A stretch of DNA of 64,000 bases from Eubacterium sp. MSJ-21 (GCF_018918185.1 NZ_JAHLPZ010000004.1:62001-126000); one strand, 5' to 3'. Positions 1 to 9,817 are shown, counted from the stretch's first letter. The notes: generated from the sequence alone by a model not told the origin. A program made the numbers and translations.

Positions 1-7
1 TGTTGTT

Positions 8-1048
8 TTATTTGTTTTTAAAAAAAGAACACTCCTCCACGTTGCACTGTATGCCATCTGGATTTCGAAGATTCAGATGAAATACATGACCACTTTCCGG
101 ATGCCCCGCACCAAATGCCCGCGTTACATGCGCCACGCCTATATCATTCATCTTCTTATCCAGTTCTATCGTGTGAAACCGCAGATCATCATTCTCACTG
201 TACATCAGATATGTTTCCGGGAAATCTACATTCATATAAGTTAACTGCTCCATATACAACTGGTACTGTTCTTTGGGCACAACAAGTGAATTCTCCTTTC
301 TAAGATACCAGTCTAAAATCGTGTCATCCCGTTTTCCCATATTGTATGCCCCACAATTCAAGCAGATTCTGGCTGGTCGTTTATCATAGGTAAAATAATC
401 CAGTTTCTTCCGATATTCCCGATTTGACGCAGCGATGCAATACTGCGCAGTGAGCTGTGCCCCCGCCGAATCTCCCAACATGAAAAACCGATTCATATCC
501 AGACCAAACACCCGCGCATGATCATCAATATATTTTACGAGATATGCCACATCCTCTATGGCAGACGGATATTTATTCTGCGGTGACAAACGATAATTAA
601 AATTCACAACTACAAATCCGCTTTGTGCCAAATGACAGCAATAATAGCTATACAGTCCCTTATCTCCATAAAACCAGCCACCACCATGCACACTGACGAT
701 CACCGGATATGCTTTATCCGAGGCTCCCATATAGGATGCCGGCACACAAAGATCAAACAGACTGTTCGATACATAGCTATCGGAGTCAATGTCCGACGCA
801 TCCCCGGATGATGCATACAACATCTCCCTTTGCTTATCCATCTTCCAGCTATCCAAAATCGCAGCAAACCGATCTGCATCCAATTTCTTCTTATAATCTA
901 AATTTTTGATCTGTACAACATTTTCCGGATATTCCAGATCTTTGTCGCGCAATCCGTCATTCACCATCCACGCATGGCGCATATTCACCCATGGCGGAAG
1001 TTCTTTGTTCTCCGCTCCTCGCTTCATAATCTCTGCTACATTTATCAT
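8..1048 (-). CDS. alpha/beta-hydrolase, acetyl-esterase (HSL/Aes) type
   Basis: A 346-residue cytoplasmic hydrolase with no signal peptide. The oxyanion-hole motif HGGGW (about residue 120) and the nucleophile elbow GDSAG (about 193) are intact, and a C-terminal Asp and His (ENDDLR, then GAGHPESGHVFH) complete a plausible triad. This is the layout of the hormone-sensitive-lipase/Aes family, which cleaves short acyl or acetyl esters, for instance from decorated plant glycans; the substrate here is unknown. The ATG is preceded by GGAGAG at a normal distance. The gene stands alone: its stop lies at the window edge and the upstream neighbour is more than 560 bp away, so its operon cannot be judged. 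Confidence 0.85.
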   Translation of the reverse strand: MINVAEIMKRGAENKELPPWVNMRHAWMVNDGLRDKDLEYPENVVQIKNLDYKKKLDADRFAAILDSWKMDKQREMLYASSGDASDIDSDSYVSNSLFDLCVPASYMGASDKAYPVIVSVHGGGWFYGDKGLYSYYCCHLAQSGFVVVNFNYRLSPQNKYPSAIEDVAYLVKYIDDHARVFGLDMNRFFMLGDSAGAQLTAQYCIAASNREYRKKLDYFTYDKRPARICLNCGAYNMGKRDDTILDWYLRKENSLVVPKEQYQLYMEQLTYMNVDFPETYLMYSENDDLRFHTIELDKKMNDIGVAHVTRAFGAGHPESGHVFHLNLRNPDGIQCNVEECSFFKNK

Positions 1049-1184
1049 AACTGCTCTCCTTTCGGGACGTTTCTTTTGTCACAATACTGGGGGCAAAAGG
1101 AGCGTCTCTCTGTCTTATTTAAGTACAAGTTGTCTTCCCAGCATCTCTTGATGATGCTCCGCAATGATAGACTTTTTCACTTTT

Positions 1185-1222
1185 TGTTCCATAATCCAGA
1201 ATAATATATCTATCATGGAACA
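1185..1222. promoter_or_regulatory. inverted repeat upstream of the esterase gene, possible operator
   Basis: An 8-bp inverted repeat, tgttccat...atggaaca, separated by 22 AT-rich bases, lies about 140 bp upstream of the esterase start codon. It could be a repressor site or a weak hairpin. No promoter could be assigned with confidence, so this is only a candidate. Confidence 0.25.
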
Positions 1223-1327
1223 TGGTATTATTCATTTTACCCCATTTGTGCCCTCGTGTCATTGTAGCTGTTGTATAATTTTCAAGCAAAAGACTCCTAT
1301 TCCACGCCTTTTATCATGACGGCTTAT

Positions 1328-1362
1328 TGAAAAAAAGAGAGAACCCTTCCCAGTCCTCTCTT
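1328..1362 (-). terminator. Rho-independent terminator, minus strand
   Basis: On the minus strand a 10-bp stem (aagagaggac / gttctctctt, one G-T pair) with an 8-nt loop is followed by a run of seven T. It lies about 250 bp past the DIP1984-like gene and probably ends that transcript. The rest of 1049-1615 holds no convincing gene; an AT-rich stretch near 1510-1540 repeats ataacagataa-like words. Confidence 0.6.
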
Positions 1363-1615
1363 CCAAATTATCGTATTCAATCAGATTATGTGCCTGTAAC
1401 CGAACCTCCGCACGCGGTTTCCCGCAGGTTTTCAAGCAGAACAATTAAAATGTTAGATAAGTAAATTGTTTGTCAGACATCCCTTATTTATTATATCCAT
1501 GAACAAAAAACATATAACAGATAACGGATAACAGATAAGCATTTACCTTGAACAATAACCATTCTATTTTTTATATACATGCACGTATATTGTCTGTCCT
1601 GCTTCGGAATCCTTC

Positions 1616-2131
1616 TTACAGATCCACGTCAAACTGAATCGTCTGATTGTGCATATCCAAAGCCATCTGCATATCCATAATCTCCTTCGCGACCTGCTCA
1701 TAGTCCTTCTTCACGATATCGAGATCGTAGTTGATGTAGCGATACTCCGGCGACGTGCTTCTGGACAGGTATCCACCCTGCGATGCTCTTGACTTCGGAA
1801 GCTGTTTGCGCATGTAATCAAGAACCGCCTTACGTCTGTTCAACTGCGCCATCTTCACAAGGATCGTATCCACGCTCATCTCTGTGTCGCCAACCGGCAC
1901 CTTCGCGGTTGCATTTGCAAGATTCAAAGCATGCTTGATGATTGCCATCTTCGCATCAATCTCCGCAATCGTTGCAGCAACGGTAGCATAATCGTAATCC
2001 GGAATCACCGGCTCCTCGTCCACGGCTGCCACATACGTGCTTGATTCCGATTCCTTCTTCAACCAATAATTCTTATCTTCTTCCAGACTGCGAAGCATCT
2101 TGTTCGCATACGCGGATGTCATTTTCTGCAT
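1616..2131 (-). CDS. DIP1984 (septicolysin-like) family protein
   Basis: A 171-residue, mostly helical soluble protein of unknown function. The central LNLANATAKVPVGDTEMSVDTIL stretch (given here only as a landmark near residues 78-100) and the C-terminal KEIMDMQMALDMHNQTIQF resemble the ...NxTN...G.TL.DALAERD... and ...ELDxxIQxxNW... blocks of DIP1984/septicolysin proteins. The assignment is from remembered family pattern. The start was placed at the ATG at 2131, which has GGAGGAAGGAACG directly upstream; an earlier ATG at 2176 has no ribosome site. The PARG-like gene lies about 95 bp upstream on the same strand, so the two are probably co-transcribed. Confidence 0.6.
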   Translation of the reverse strand: MQKMTSAYANKMLRSLEEDKNYWLKKESESSTYVAAVDEEPVIPDYDYATVAATIAEIDAKMAIIKHALNLANATAKVPVGDTEMSVDTILVKMAQLNRRKAVLDYMRKQLPKSRASQGGYLSRSTSPEYRYINYDLDIVKKDYEQVAKEIMDMQMALDMHNQTIQFDVDL

Positions 2132-2227
2132 CGTTCCTTCCTCCGTTTCATTCACTGCGTTTTCTTGTTGTCTCATATCTGCAGTCTACCGCAGGAATCC
2201 GGAGTTGTCATTGAACGGGTAGTTCAA

Positions 2228-3037
2228 TCACCCACAATACTCCGCAAGTGCCCGGTGAAACGCCTGATAATTCGCGTCTTTCTTCGGGCTGCAATATACT
2301 GCATATTCGATATTCTTAAATGCATATAAATAATCCTTCAGCACATGCTTCGAAGCATCTGCCACAATAGCAGGATCATTCATAAATACACCACATCCGA
2401 AAGCACCCAGCACAATCGACTCCACGCCCTTTGTCACTGCGATATCCAGCATCCGGTGCAGGCGTGTCTCATGAATGGTTCTTAAACTTGTGTTTCCGCC
2501 GGGAATTCCGTGGCGCAGATTCGGTGCGGCACAGGTGATTATATCAACCTCGTACCAGTCCTTCTCCGGCATCGTGCGCGGGGACGCATCATCGCTTTTG
2601 AATACGATGATATCCGGTGTGTAGATGACATCGCCGTTATAGAGCAGGCTCGACATCGCACGGTGCGGATGGTAGAAGCTGTCCATCATCTCACTTATAT
2701 TCAGACAGAAATACAGATCCGAACACCGGCACAGGCATTCCTCCTGTGCGCTGGCACCATTCACAACTCCGCCGCCCGGATTCTTCGCCGATGCAAAATT
2801 ATGCACGGCCGTTTTCGTGCCCTTATAAGCACGCGCAGCTTCCAGACTACGTTTCTTCGATACAACAATGTGTGCTTTCTCTTCATAGATGTTGAGCTTT
2901 GGTGTGGGGAATGGTTCCTTCTCCAGGATCAGTTTCTGCCCTACCCTGGATTTCTTCACACCTTCCACCAGCCGTGTATGTTCCCTGCACATCTTCTCTG
3001 TATCCTCAAACACCTCTACATTTGTATTTCTTCCCAT
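2228..3037 (-). CDS. TIGR02452 family PARG-like macrodomain protein
   Basis: A 269-residue protein whose signature is NPGGGVVNGASAQEECLCR (about residues 86-104), matching the bacterial poly(ADP-ribose) glycohydrolase-type motif GGG-X6-8-QEE with the catalytic Glu pair. Proteins of this family remove ADP-ribose from modified targets; whether this one acts on poly- or mono-ADP-ribose cannot be told. The C-terminal part (VLGAFGCGVFMNDP) is the usual ADP-ribose-binding loop. The start ATG has a good GGAGG 8 bases upstream. No ADP-ribosyltransferase or NADAR partner is visible nearby, so the substrate is unknown. It is followed by the DIP1984-like gene. Confidence 0.82.
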   Translation of the reverse strand: MGRNTNVEVFEDTEKMCREHTRLVEGVKKSRVGQKLILEKEPFPTPKLNIYEEKAHIVVSKKRSLEAARAYKGTKTAVHNFASAKNPGGGVVNGASAQEECLCRCSDLYFCLNISEMMDSFYHPHRAMSSLLYNGDVIYTPDIIVFKSDDASPRTMPEKDWYEVDIITCAAPNLRHGIPGGNTSLRTIHETRLHRMLDIAVTKGVESIVLGAFGCGVFMNDPAIVADASKHVLKDYLYAFKNIEYAVYCSPKKDANYQAFHRALAEYCG

Positions 3038-3193
3038 TTAACGTTCCTCCATTCCGCTACGCGCTGATACTGTTACTCCGATGAATTTATTTTATGTTTT
3101 CCTCTTTTTTCTCTTATTCTCATACATAGACTGGTCCGCCATATTAAGATAATCCTGCAGGCTTTTCTGCTTATCCGGCATATCTATGAAAAA

Positions 3194-3222
3194 CGCCCCA
3201 GGTAACATAAAACCCGGGGCGC
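3194..3222 (-). terminator. terminator of the maltodextrin operon
   Basis: The minus strand reads cgccccggg, an 11-nt loop, cctggggcg, then TTTTTC. The stem starts about 25 bp after the malQ stop codon and is a clear intrinsic terminator. Confidence 0.85.
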
Positions 3223-3246
3223 CTTCAAAAAATCATCAGATATAAA

Positions 3247-4743
3247 TTAGTTACAGCGTTCATAACGAACCGTAATCGCTTTTATCTCCTTGGCTAAAGT
3301 CTTATTTAACTCTTTGCTGTCTACCCGCCATCTCCAATTGCTGCCAACCGAAGAAGGTGTATTCATTCTCGACTTGTTGTCTAAGCCAAGGTAATCCTGA
3401 ATTGGAACAATACAGATTTTCGCATTACTTCGCATGATTACGCCAATGAGCGGAATATACATTTTATCTGCCGGTGTATAGTAATCACACAGATAATCTC
3501 TTGCTTTTTTCCTGCCTTCGTCATCTACCTCCTGCCACCAGCCGACCAGTGTCTCATTGTCATGCGTGCCTGTATAAGCTACACAATTCTCAATATAATT
3601 ATGAGGTAAATACTCCCTCGCCGAACCCGTATCTCTTGTGTCAAATGCGAATTCCAACACTTTCGTCCCCATGAACCCGCTATCCGCAACAAGCTTACGG
3701 ACGGTATCCGTTATATAGCCAAGATCCTCCGCAATCACAGATTTCCTGCCAATCTTCTTTTCGATTGTATGGAACAAATCCATGCCCGGACCTTTCTTCC
3801 AACTGCCATTTACCGCGGTCTTATCCCCATATGGGATGGAATAATATTCATCGAAACCACGGAAATGATCAATACGTACAACATCATATAACTCGAAGCA
3901 GAATGAAAGCCGTTCGATCCACCATGCATACGCTGTCTTTTTGTGGTAATCCCAATCATAAAGAGGATTTCCCCACATCTGCCCATCCGCCGAAAATCCG
4001 TCCGGCGGACATCCCGCAACAGCCTTCGGTGTACATTGTTCATCTAACTGGAACAATTCCGGATGCGACCATGCATCTGCACTATCCAATGATACATAAA
4101 TCGGAATATCTCCGATAATTTTAATTCCTTTTTTATTGGCGTAAGCCCTGAGCTTATACCACTGGTTGAAAAACTGGAATTGCATAAATAACTGAAAATC
4201 AATCTCGTCTGCCAGCTTCTCCTTATATTCACGTAAACCTTCTTCTGTACGACTATGAATTGCCTCCGGCCATTCAGTCCAGTTCATTCCGCCAAAATGA
4301 TTTTTTACTGCCATATATAAGCAATAGTCATACACCCACGCTTCATTCTTCTCTAAGAACGCCTTATATTCTGTACTGTTCTTATGCCCGCTTCTCTCAC
4401 AAGCCTTGCGGAGCAATACATACCGTCCATTATATTGTTTTTCATAATCAACAGACTGTTCGTCTGTTCCAAAGTCAACACTATCACATTCTTCTCTTGT
4501 CAATAAACCTTCGCTAATTAATGTTTCCAGATCTATAAAGTACGGATTCCCGGCAAATGTGGAAAACGACTGGTATGGAGAATCTCCATATCCGGTAGGT
4601 CCCAAAGGTAAAATCTGCCAGAACGTCTGACCAGCTTCCACTAACCAATCCACAAATTTATATGCTTCTTTGGAAAAGCAGCCAATTCCATACTTTGATG
4701 GCAGACTGGAAATCGCGAACAATATTCCTGCTGTTTTATCCAT
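3247..4743 (-). CDS. malQ: 4-alpha-glucanotransferase (amylomaltase)
   Basis: A 498-residue GH77 enzyme, full length for the family. It transfers 1,4-glucan segments between maltodextrins and releases glucose during cytoplasmic maltodextrin use. Visible family blocks are GDIPIYVSLDSADAW, the nucleophile block VRIDHFRGFDEYYSIPYG, the acid/base block AEDLGYIT and TGTHDNETLVGWW near the C-terminus. The ATG has GGAGGACATAT upstream. It is the last gene of the run permease-regulator-malQ and ends at a strong terminator. Its substrate supply probably depended on the ABC transporter whose permease gene is broken just upstream. Confidence 0.95.
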   Translation of the reverse strand: MDKTAGILFAISSLPSKYGIGCFSKEAYKFVDWLVEAGQTFWQILPLGPTGYGDSPYQSFSTFAGNPYFIDLETLISEGLLTREECDSVDFGTDEQSVDYEKQYNGRYVLLRKACERSGHKNSTEYKAFLEKNEAWVYDYCLYMAVKNHFGGMNWTEWPEAIHSRTEEGLREYKEKLADEIDFQLFMQFQFFNQWYKLRAYANKKGIKIIGDIPIYVSLDSADAWSHPELFQLDEQCTPKAVAGCPPDGFSADGQMWGNPLYDWDYHKKTAYAWWIERLSFCFELYDVVRIDHFRGFDEYYSIPYGDKTAVNGSWKKGPGMDLFHTIEKKIGRKSVIAEDLGYITDTVRKLVADSGFMGTKVLEFAFDTRDTGSAREYLPHNYIENCVAYTGTHDNETLVGWWQEVDDEGRKKARDYLCDYYTPADKMYIPLIGVIMRSNAKICIVPIQDYLGLDNKSRMNTPSSVGSNWRWRVDSKELNKTLAKEIKAITVRYERCN

Positions 4744-4775
4744 ATATGTCCTCCATATACGTCAAGGCAAAACAA

Positions 4776-5780
4776 TTATACTCTGCGTACGCTTTCGCCC
4801 TCGATCAGATTGTGTGGGGCATAATCATGTTCACACCCCAGTGTGTAATGTATATGCTTCATCAAAAGCTCCACACTCCGCTTCGCAATGCTGTTTATGT
4901 CCTGACCCATTGTTGTAATTCTCGGTGTGTAAAATCTCGATATGACTGTACCATCAAAGCCTACCACCGATATATCATCCGGTACTTTTTTCCCGGCATC
5001 TTCGATTGCCCGAATTGCGCCAACCGCAATTGTATCTGACAGCCCAACAATCGCTGTCACATGTATGTTTTTTTCAAGTAACCTTTTTGTTGTCTCATAA
5101 CCTGCCTCATACGAATACCGGCAAGCCATATAATTCTTATCCGGATCAAACTCCAGACCACTTTTTTCAAAGCCTTTTTTACACCCAAGATAACGCGAGA
5201 AACTGATCTGTTTATCTGAAATCTCGCCCCCCATTACGACAATATCTTTGTGTCCGTAGCCTATTAAATACTGCACGAGCTCCATGGTTGCAGCCTCATC
5301 ATCGACACATACGGAAGAAACATTGTCGAACGCTAACTCCTTTGCACTCGTAGTTGCAACAACACAGGGGATTTCAAGTTCATTCATACGTTCATCAAAA
5401 AGAGCTAAATTCGCACCGAGAAAAATAATCGCTTTTGAGGTTTTGTCACGAACGAATTTTAATGCCTCTGCAACCTCGTCCCCATCTTCATCGATAATCT
5501 GGCAGGATACAACCTCGTCCAGCTCTGACAGCAAAAGAGTAATCCGGTCAAGAATCTCCATGAAGAAACTATTGTGCCGGCCTTTCATGATAATTGTAAC
5601 TGTATTTCCTCCACATCGTTTCAGCTTTCTGGCATTTCCGTTTGGTTCAAAATTGCTCTCTTCGATAATTTTCAATATCTTTTCGCGCGCTTTCTCACTC
5701 ACACCCGGTTGTTTGTTTATTACTCTGGATACGGTACCAATACCGTATCCAGATAATTTTGCTATATCTTTGATCGTCAT
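4776..5780 (-). CDS. LacI/GalR-family transcriptional regulator
   Basis: A 334-residue repressor with an N-terminal LacI helix-turn-helix (MTIKDIAKLSGYGIGTVSRV, residues 1-20, and the hinge NARKLKR) followed by a periplasmic-binding-protein-like effector domain (about 60-330; ...DDISVVGFDG...ITTMGQD...). The gene lies between a sugar permease gene and malQ, 32 bp from malQ, so it most likely senses a maltodextrin-type sugar and controls this operon. The ATG has AGGAGCGATTAT upstream. The DNA sites it binds were not found in the window, which fits loss of the operon's original promoter region. Confidence 0.9.
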   Translation of the reverse strand: MTIKDIAKLSGYGIGTVSRVINKQPGVSEKAREKILKIIEESNFEPNGNARKLKRCGGNTVTIIMKGRHNSFFMEILDRITLLLSELDEVVSCQIIDEDGDEVAEALKFVRDKTSKAIIFLGANLALFDERMNELEIPCVVATTSAKELAFDNVSSVCVDDEAATMELVQYLIGYGHKDIVVMGGEISDKQISFSRYLGCKKGFEKSGLEFDPDKNYMACRYSYEAGYETTKRLLEKNIHVTAIVGLSDTIAVGAIRAIEDAGKKVPDDISVVGFDGTVISRFYTPRITTMGQDINSIAKRSVELLMKHIHYTLGCEHDYAPHNLIEGESVRRV

Positions 5781-5812
5781 ATAATCGCTCCTGTAAAAAA
5801 TGTGATTATATA

Positions 5813-6490
5813 TTAACCCTTAACAGCGCCAGCCGCAACCCCTTTGACAATATATTTCTGAGCACATAAATAGAATACAACAACCGGAATGATTGCCATG
5901 ATCAGACATGCCATAATCGCGCCCATATCAACACGGCCGTAGCTTCCCTTCATGTACTGGATGACAATGGAAATTGTCTTGAATTCCTTAATATCAAGTA
6001 CAAGGTATGGAAGCAGGAAGTCATTCCAGATCCACATTGCTTCAAGAATACCTACGGAAATGAATGTAGGCTTCATCATAGGAACTACTACACAGAAGAA
6101 TGTCCGGAGTGGTGAGCAGCCATCAATCATTGCGGCTTCTTCCACTTCTACCGGAATTGATTTTACAAATCCCGTGAACATGAATACCGCAAGTCCGGCA
6201 CCAAAACCGAGATACACAATTACGATTCCCCAAGGTGTATTCAGATGGAGGGAGTCTGCCGTTCCGGAAAGTGTAAACATAACCATCTGGAACGGTATAA
6301 CCATGGAAAATACACATAAGAGGTAAATTATTTTTGTAAAAACATTCTTAACACGGGTAATAAACCAGGCTGTCATGGAACAGCAGATCAGGATAACCGC
6401 AACTGAAAAAACTGTAATAAACAATGTCCAGCCTACCGCTTTCAGGAAATCATACTGGGTAATTGCTGTCTTATAGTTTTCAATGCCATA
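5813..6490 (-). pseudogene. 5'-truncated sugar ABC transporter permease (MalG-like)
   Basis: The reading frame encodes the C-terminal ~225 residues of a MalG-type inner-membrane permease. It has four or five membrane helices and the EAA loop that docks the ATPase (VEVEEAAMIDGCSPLRTFF). Relatives are about 275-280 residues, so the first transmembrane segment is missing. Reading upstream the permease frame stays open (YGIENYKTAITQYDF...) until the TGA at 6491-6493, which is also the stop codon of tet(40). The resistance DNA therefore joins the permease gene at this point. No promoter or normal start remains; a TTG at 6424 could at most give a 203-residue fragment. The solute-binding and MalF-type genes that normally precede it are absent. 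Confidence 0.85.
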
Positions 6491-7711
6491 TCAATCCCGC
6501 TTCTTTCCCGCCACCGGCACTAAGAACAGCGCGGGCAACAGCAGGAAAGCGGTACAGACCAGCCCCCAGGGTATGGACACCTGCTGGGCTACCAGCCCCA
6601 CAATAGGCCCGCCGATGATCTGCCCGAAAGAGTCCAGCTGTCCGCTGGTGGAAAAGACTGTGGCGCGCATTTTCTCATCCACTTGGTCGTTCATCCAGGC
6701 GGCCAGCACAGGCTCCTTGATGGTGCGCATAAGCCCCGCCAGCAGGAACACCAACAACATGAACCAAAAGCTCCGCCCCACCGCGAAGAGAACCAGGAAC
6801 AGGATATACCCGGCGCTGGTGGACATGACCACACTGGTTCGGCTGACAGTCCCTTTTTTCTCCATGCGGGCGATGAGCAACTGAGAAGCCAGAATACCTA
6901 AGCCGTTGCCGATAAGACTGATAACACCGAACCAAGTGACGCTGTTCAGCGGCCCGATAACGGGTATTACCGTGTCATCCAGAAAATGAGCGGTGGAGAG
7001 CCGGTCAAAGCCTTCACTGGCAAGTCCCCCGCATAGTGTGATTGCTAAGAGCGCCAGCAACACAGGTGCGCCTTTCACAAAGCCCAGGTTGAGCTTGAAC
7101 AGGCAGACAAAGTCTTTAAGCAAGCCCTGCCGTTCCTCAATAGCAGGGGAGAAGTTGGTTTCTGGCATGATGCGAACCATCACCAGCCCCAACAACAAGC
7201 ACAAACTGCCCCCCAAGATGAGAGGCATTTGCAGGTTTATGTTTCCCAGCAGTGTGCCCAGCACCACGCCCAGAACGCCGCCGATTTGCCCCATTTGACT
7301 GCCCCGCAGGAACACCTTGTCTATGGGTTTGTCCTCTTCCTCCGAGGCAATCCACGCCTCCAGAGCGCCGGTGATGAAGGTATCACCGCAACCCCAGACA
7401 ACCTGGGCCAGCAGAACCGGCGCGAACCACGGTAGCGCACCCTCCATCAGAAAGCCCAGGCCGTAGAGGAACATTCCAATCAGCACCGAGCGCCGACGGC
7501 TATACAAATCCGCCACCACACCGGTGGGCATCTCGAACAGAAAGCAGGAGGTCTCCTGAACCGTCCCTACCAGGACAAGCTGGAAAGCATCCAGCTGCAC
7601 CACCTCCAGGTGGTACACGATGGAAAGCACTGTGGACATAGAAACCGCCAGGGAACAGACAAATCGGAACAGCAGGTAGACAGAATATGCCTTTGAATTT
7701 TTAGCAAACAT
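6491..7711 (-). CDS. tet(40): tetracycline efflux MFS transporter Tet(40)
   Basis: A 406-residue, 12-helix major-facilitator protein, the length I recall for Tet(40), which pumps tetracyclines out across the membrane in exchange for protons. It has the MFS motif-A-like loop (GVVADLYSRRRSVLIG, about residue 66). The start was set at the ATG at 7711 because GGAGAATGTAACTTC lies just upstream; an upstream in-frame TTG would contain this ribosome site. It follows tet(O) after 50 bp with no promoter of its own visible, so it is probably co-transcribed and co-attenuated. Its stop codon sits exactly at the junction with the truncated permease. Identity is by recall and by the tandem context. Confidence 0.85.
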   Translation of the reverse strand: MFAKNSKAYSVYLLFRFVCSLAVSMSTVLSIVYHLEVVQLDAFQLVLVGTVQETSCFLFEMPTGVVADLYSRRRSVLIGMFLYGLGFLMEGALPWFAPVLLAQVVWGCGDTFITGALEAWIASEEEDKPIDKVFLRGSQMGQIGGVLGVVLGTLLGNINLQMPLILGGSLCLLLGLVMVRIMPETNFSPAIEERQGLLKDFVCLFKLNLGFVKGAPVLLALLAITLCGGLASEGFDRLSTAHFLDDTVIPVIGPLNSVTWFGVISLIGNGLGILASQLLIARMEKKGTVSRTSVVMSTSAGYILFLVLFAVGRSFWFMLLVFLLAGLMRTIKEPVLAAWMNDQVDEKMRATVFSTSGQLDSFGQIIGGPIVGLVAQQVSIPWGLVCTAFLLLPALFLVPVAGKKRD

Positions 7712-7761
7712 GAAGTTACATTCTCCTTTCAAATCTCATTTTATATGACTTTTGCAAGCTG

Positions 7762-9681
7762 TTAAGCTAACTTGTGGAACATATGCCGAACCTTATCTAT
7801 ACGGCTATTCGGGCGGCGGGGTTGGCAAATAAATTTACCAATAGCTGGCTGGTATCCTTTTAACTCTGTCAAGCAGACTCCCTGCCCATTTGTGAAATAA
7901 GTTAAATCGTTCCTGTATTCTTGAATACATCTAGCAGGGATTTCTCCTTTCAGAATGACCTCGTCATTCTTTATCTGAGTACTTACAATATCTGCACAAT
8001 ACCTTGGAGCATCATGATACGCCCGTGAGAGATATTCCTGCGGTGCATAAATTTCAAAGTGGAGATATGGCTCTAATAGTTCTGTCCCTGCTTTTTTTAA
8101 AGCCTGCTCCAATACGATAGGGGAAAGCAGCCGAAAGTCTGCGGGGGTACTTACAGGACTATAATACAATCCATATTCAAAACAGATTTTACAGTCTGTC
8201 ACTTTCCATCCATACAGCCCCTGCTCGCAGCCATAAAGAACCCCCTCCATAACCGCATTTTGGAACGATTGATTTAAATATCCAAGTGAAACTCTGCTTT
8301 CATACTGCACTCCGCTTCCAATAGGGAGCGGCTCTATGGACAACCCGACAGAAGCCCAGAAAGGATTTGGCGGGACTTCTATGTGGATGGTATATTCTGC
8401 TTTTCTAAGCGGTCTTTCCATATATATAACAGTAGGCTCTTTTATTTCTGCCTCCACATGATATTTTTCCTCAAGGATGGCACAAATGACTTCCATCTGC
8501 ACATTCCCCAAAAAAGAAAGTATAATCTCATGCGTTGTAGTATCCACATAATATTTTAAAAGAGGGTCGCCATCTGAAATTTCTGTAAGTGCCCCAAGCA
8601 ATATTTCCCGCTGTTCAGGTTTCTTTACTGCAATCGTTGTTTGGAGCATAGGGAGAGGATTTTCAATAAATTTTCTCTGCGGCAACAGCATTTCGTTCCC
8701 CAAAATACTGTTTAGCTGCAAAACATCATTTGGTAAAATTACAATATCACCAGAGCAGGCTGTATCGGATGGATATAATTCACCGTTTGTCGGAACACAC
8801 ATCTCTGTGATTTTTATTTTCTCTTTTTCAGATATTCTAATAACATCCCTCAAATGCAATGTTCCGCTATATATACGCACATAAACAAAACGCCGCCTTT
8901 TCTCTGAATATTCAATCTTAAAAACCTGCCCGCATAATTCAGATTGACCTTCAGGCGTTGATGAATAAAATTTACTGGCAATCACTTCTATAAGCTGCCG
9001 AATCCCCAGATTGTTTTTAGCGCTTCCGTGATAAACGGGAAATAACGTTCCGTTTTGGAATCTCCTGTTTTCTTCCTGTTCCAGTTCTGACATTTTAAAC
9101 GGTTTCCCTGACATATATTTCTCTAATAGTTCATCGTTTCCCATAATTACCGCATCCCACTGTTCCATATCGTCATTGTCCGTTACATTTATATGGGGAT
9201 GCTGCCCAACCTTTTGCTTCACTATAATTTCCGAAGAAAGCTTTGCTTTCATTTCCCGATATACCATTGGCAAATCAATCCCCTCTTGGTCAATTTTATT
9301 GATGAAAAAGATTGTCGGAATCTTCATTGTCTGTAGTGCATGAAACAGTATACGGGTCTGTGCCTGTATGCCATCCTTTGCAGAAACTAATAATACTGCT
9401 CCGTCTAAAACGGATAAAGAACGGTATACTTCCGCCAAAAAATCCATATGGCCTGGCGTATCTATAATGTTGACTTTTACATCCTCCCACTGAAAAGATG
9501 TCACTGCTGTCTGGATAGTGATTCCCCTTTGACGCTCCAAATTCATTGTATCTGTCCTTGTTGTGCCTTCATCTACGCTCCCTAGTTCTGCAATTGCACC
9601 ACTGGTATATAATAAACTTTCCGTTAATGTTGTCTTTCCTGCGTCAACGTGAGCCAGAATGCCTAAGTTAATTATTTTCAT
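7762..9681 (-). CDS. tet(O): ribosomal protection tetracycline-resistance protein Tet(O)
   Basis: A 639-residue EF-G-like GTPase that removes tetracycline from the ribosome. The N-terminus has the P-loop AHVDAGKTT (residues 10-18), the switch-II motif DTPGH and the NKID specificity motif; domains II-V follow to a C-terminus ending in RHMFHKLA. Length and sequence agree with Tet(O) as I remember it, with no obvious Tet(32)- or Tet(W)-like middle part, though a short mosaic stretch cannot be excluded by eye. The ATG has AGGAGGAAAATCAC upstream. Expression is probably controlled by the long attenuator leader at 9682-9955. Confidence 0.93.
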   Translation of the reverse strand: MKIINLGILAHVDAGKTTLTESLLYTSGAIAELGSVDEGTTRTDTMNLERQRGITIQTAVTSFQWEDVKVNIIDTPGHMDFLAEVYRSLSVLDGAVLLVSAKDGIQAQTRILFHALQTMKIPTIFFINKIDQEGIDLPMVYREMKAKLSSEIIVKQKVGQHPHINVTDNDDMEQWDAVIMGNDELLEKYMSGKPFKMSELEQEENRRFQNGTLFPVYHGSAKNNLGIRQLIEVIASKFYSSTPEGQSELCGQVFKIEYSEKRRRFVYVRIYSGTLHLRDVIRISEKEKIKITEMCVPTNGELYPSDTACSGDIVILPNDVLQLNSILGNEMLLPQRKFIENPLPMLQTTIAVKKPEQREILLGALTEISDGDPLLKYYVDTTTHEIILSFLGNVQMEVICAILEEKYHVEAEIKEPTVIYMERPLRKAEYTIHIEVPPNPFWASVGLSIEPLPIGSGVQYESRVSLGYLNQSFQNAVMEGVLYGCEQGLYGWKVTDCKICFEYGLYYSPVSTPADFRLLSPIVLEQALKKAGTELLEPYLHFEIYAPQEYLSRAYHDAPRYCADIVSTQIKNDEVILKGEIPARCIQEYRNDLTYFTNGQGVCLTELKGYQPAIGKFICQPRRPNSRIDKVRHMFHKLA

Positions 9682-9779
9682 GTGATTTTCCTCCTATCAA
9701 CACCCAAAAAAGGGCATAAAAATACCCAGTGATAAATACTCCTATCACTGGGTAAATAACTCCAATAGCCCCAAAACAC
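9678..9779 (-). CDS. putative leader peptide upstream of tet(O)
   Basis: A 33-codon frame starts with GTG at 9779 and ends with a TGA that overlaps the tet(O) ATG. It reads through the ccagtgata terminator hairpin. Residues ...PSDRSIYHW... resemble the leader ORF (orf12) ahead of tet(M) in Tn916, whose translation is thought to couple ribosome stalling by tetracycline to read-through. There is no strong ribosome site before the GTG, so translation is unproven. Confidence 0.45.
   Translation of the reverse strand: MFWGYWSYLPSDRSIYHWVFLCPFLGVDRRKIT
9728..9757 (-). terminator. tet(O) leader attenuator hairpin
   Basis: The minus strand reads cccagtgata, a short loop, tatcactggg, then TATTTTTATGCCCTTTTTT. 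It is almost the same hairpin as in the Tn916 tet(M) leader. It would stop transcription before tet(O) unless the leader is occupied by stalled ribosomes. Confidence 0.8.
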
Positions 9780-9817
9780 TTATATGTTTTCGGGCATATA
9801 AAATTACATGATAAAAG

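Noticed and set aside
1259-1444. 61-codon minus-strand open frame upstream of the esterase gene
   Set aside because: It contains a terminator hairpin, has no ribosome site, and shows no recognisable motif.
7762-9681. Mosaic tet(O/32/O) instead of tet(O)
   Set aside because: Tet(40) often accompanies the mosaic, but by eye the whole protein reads as Tet(O). A nucleotide alignment to tet(32) would settle it.
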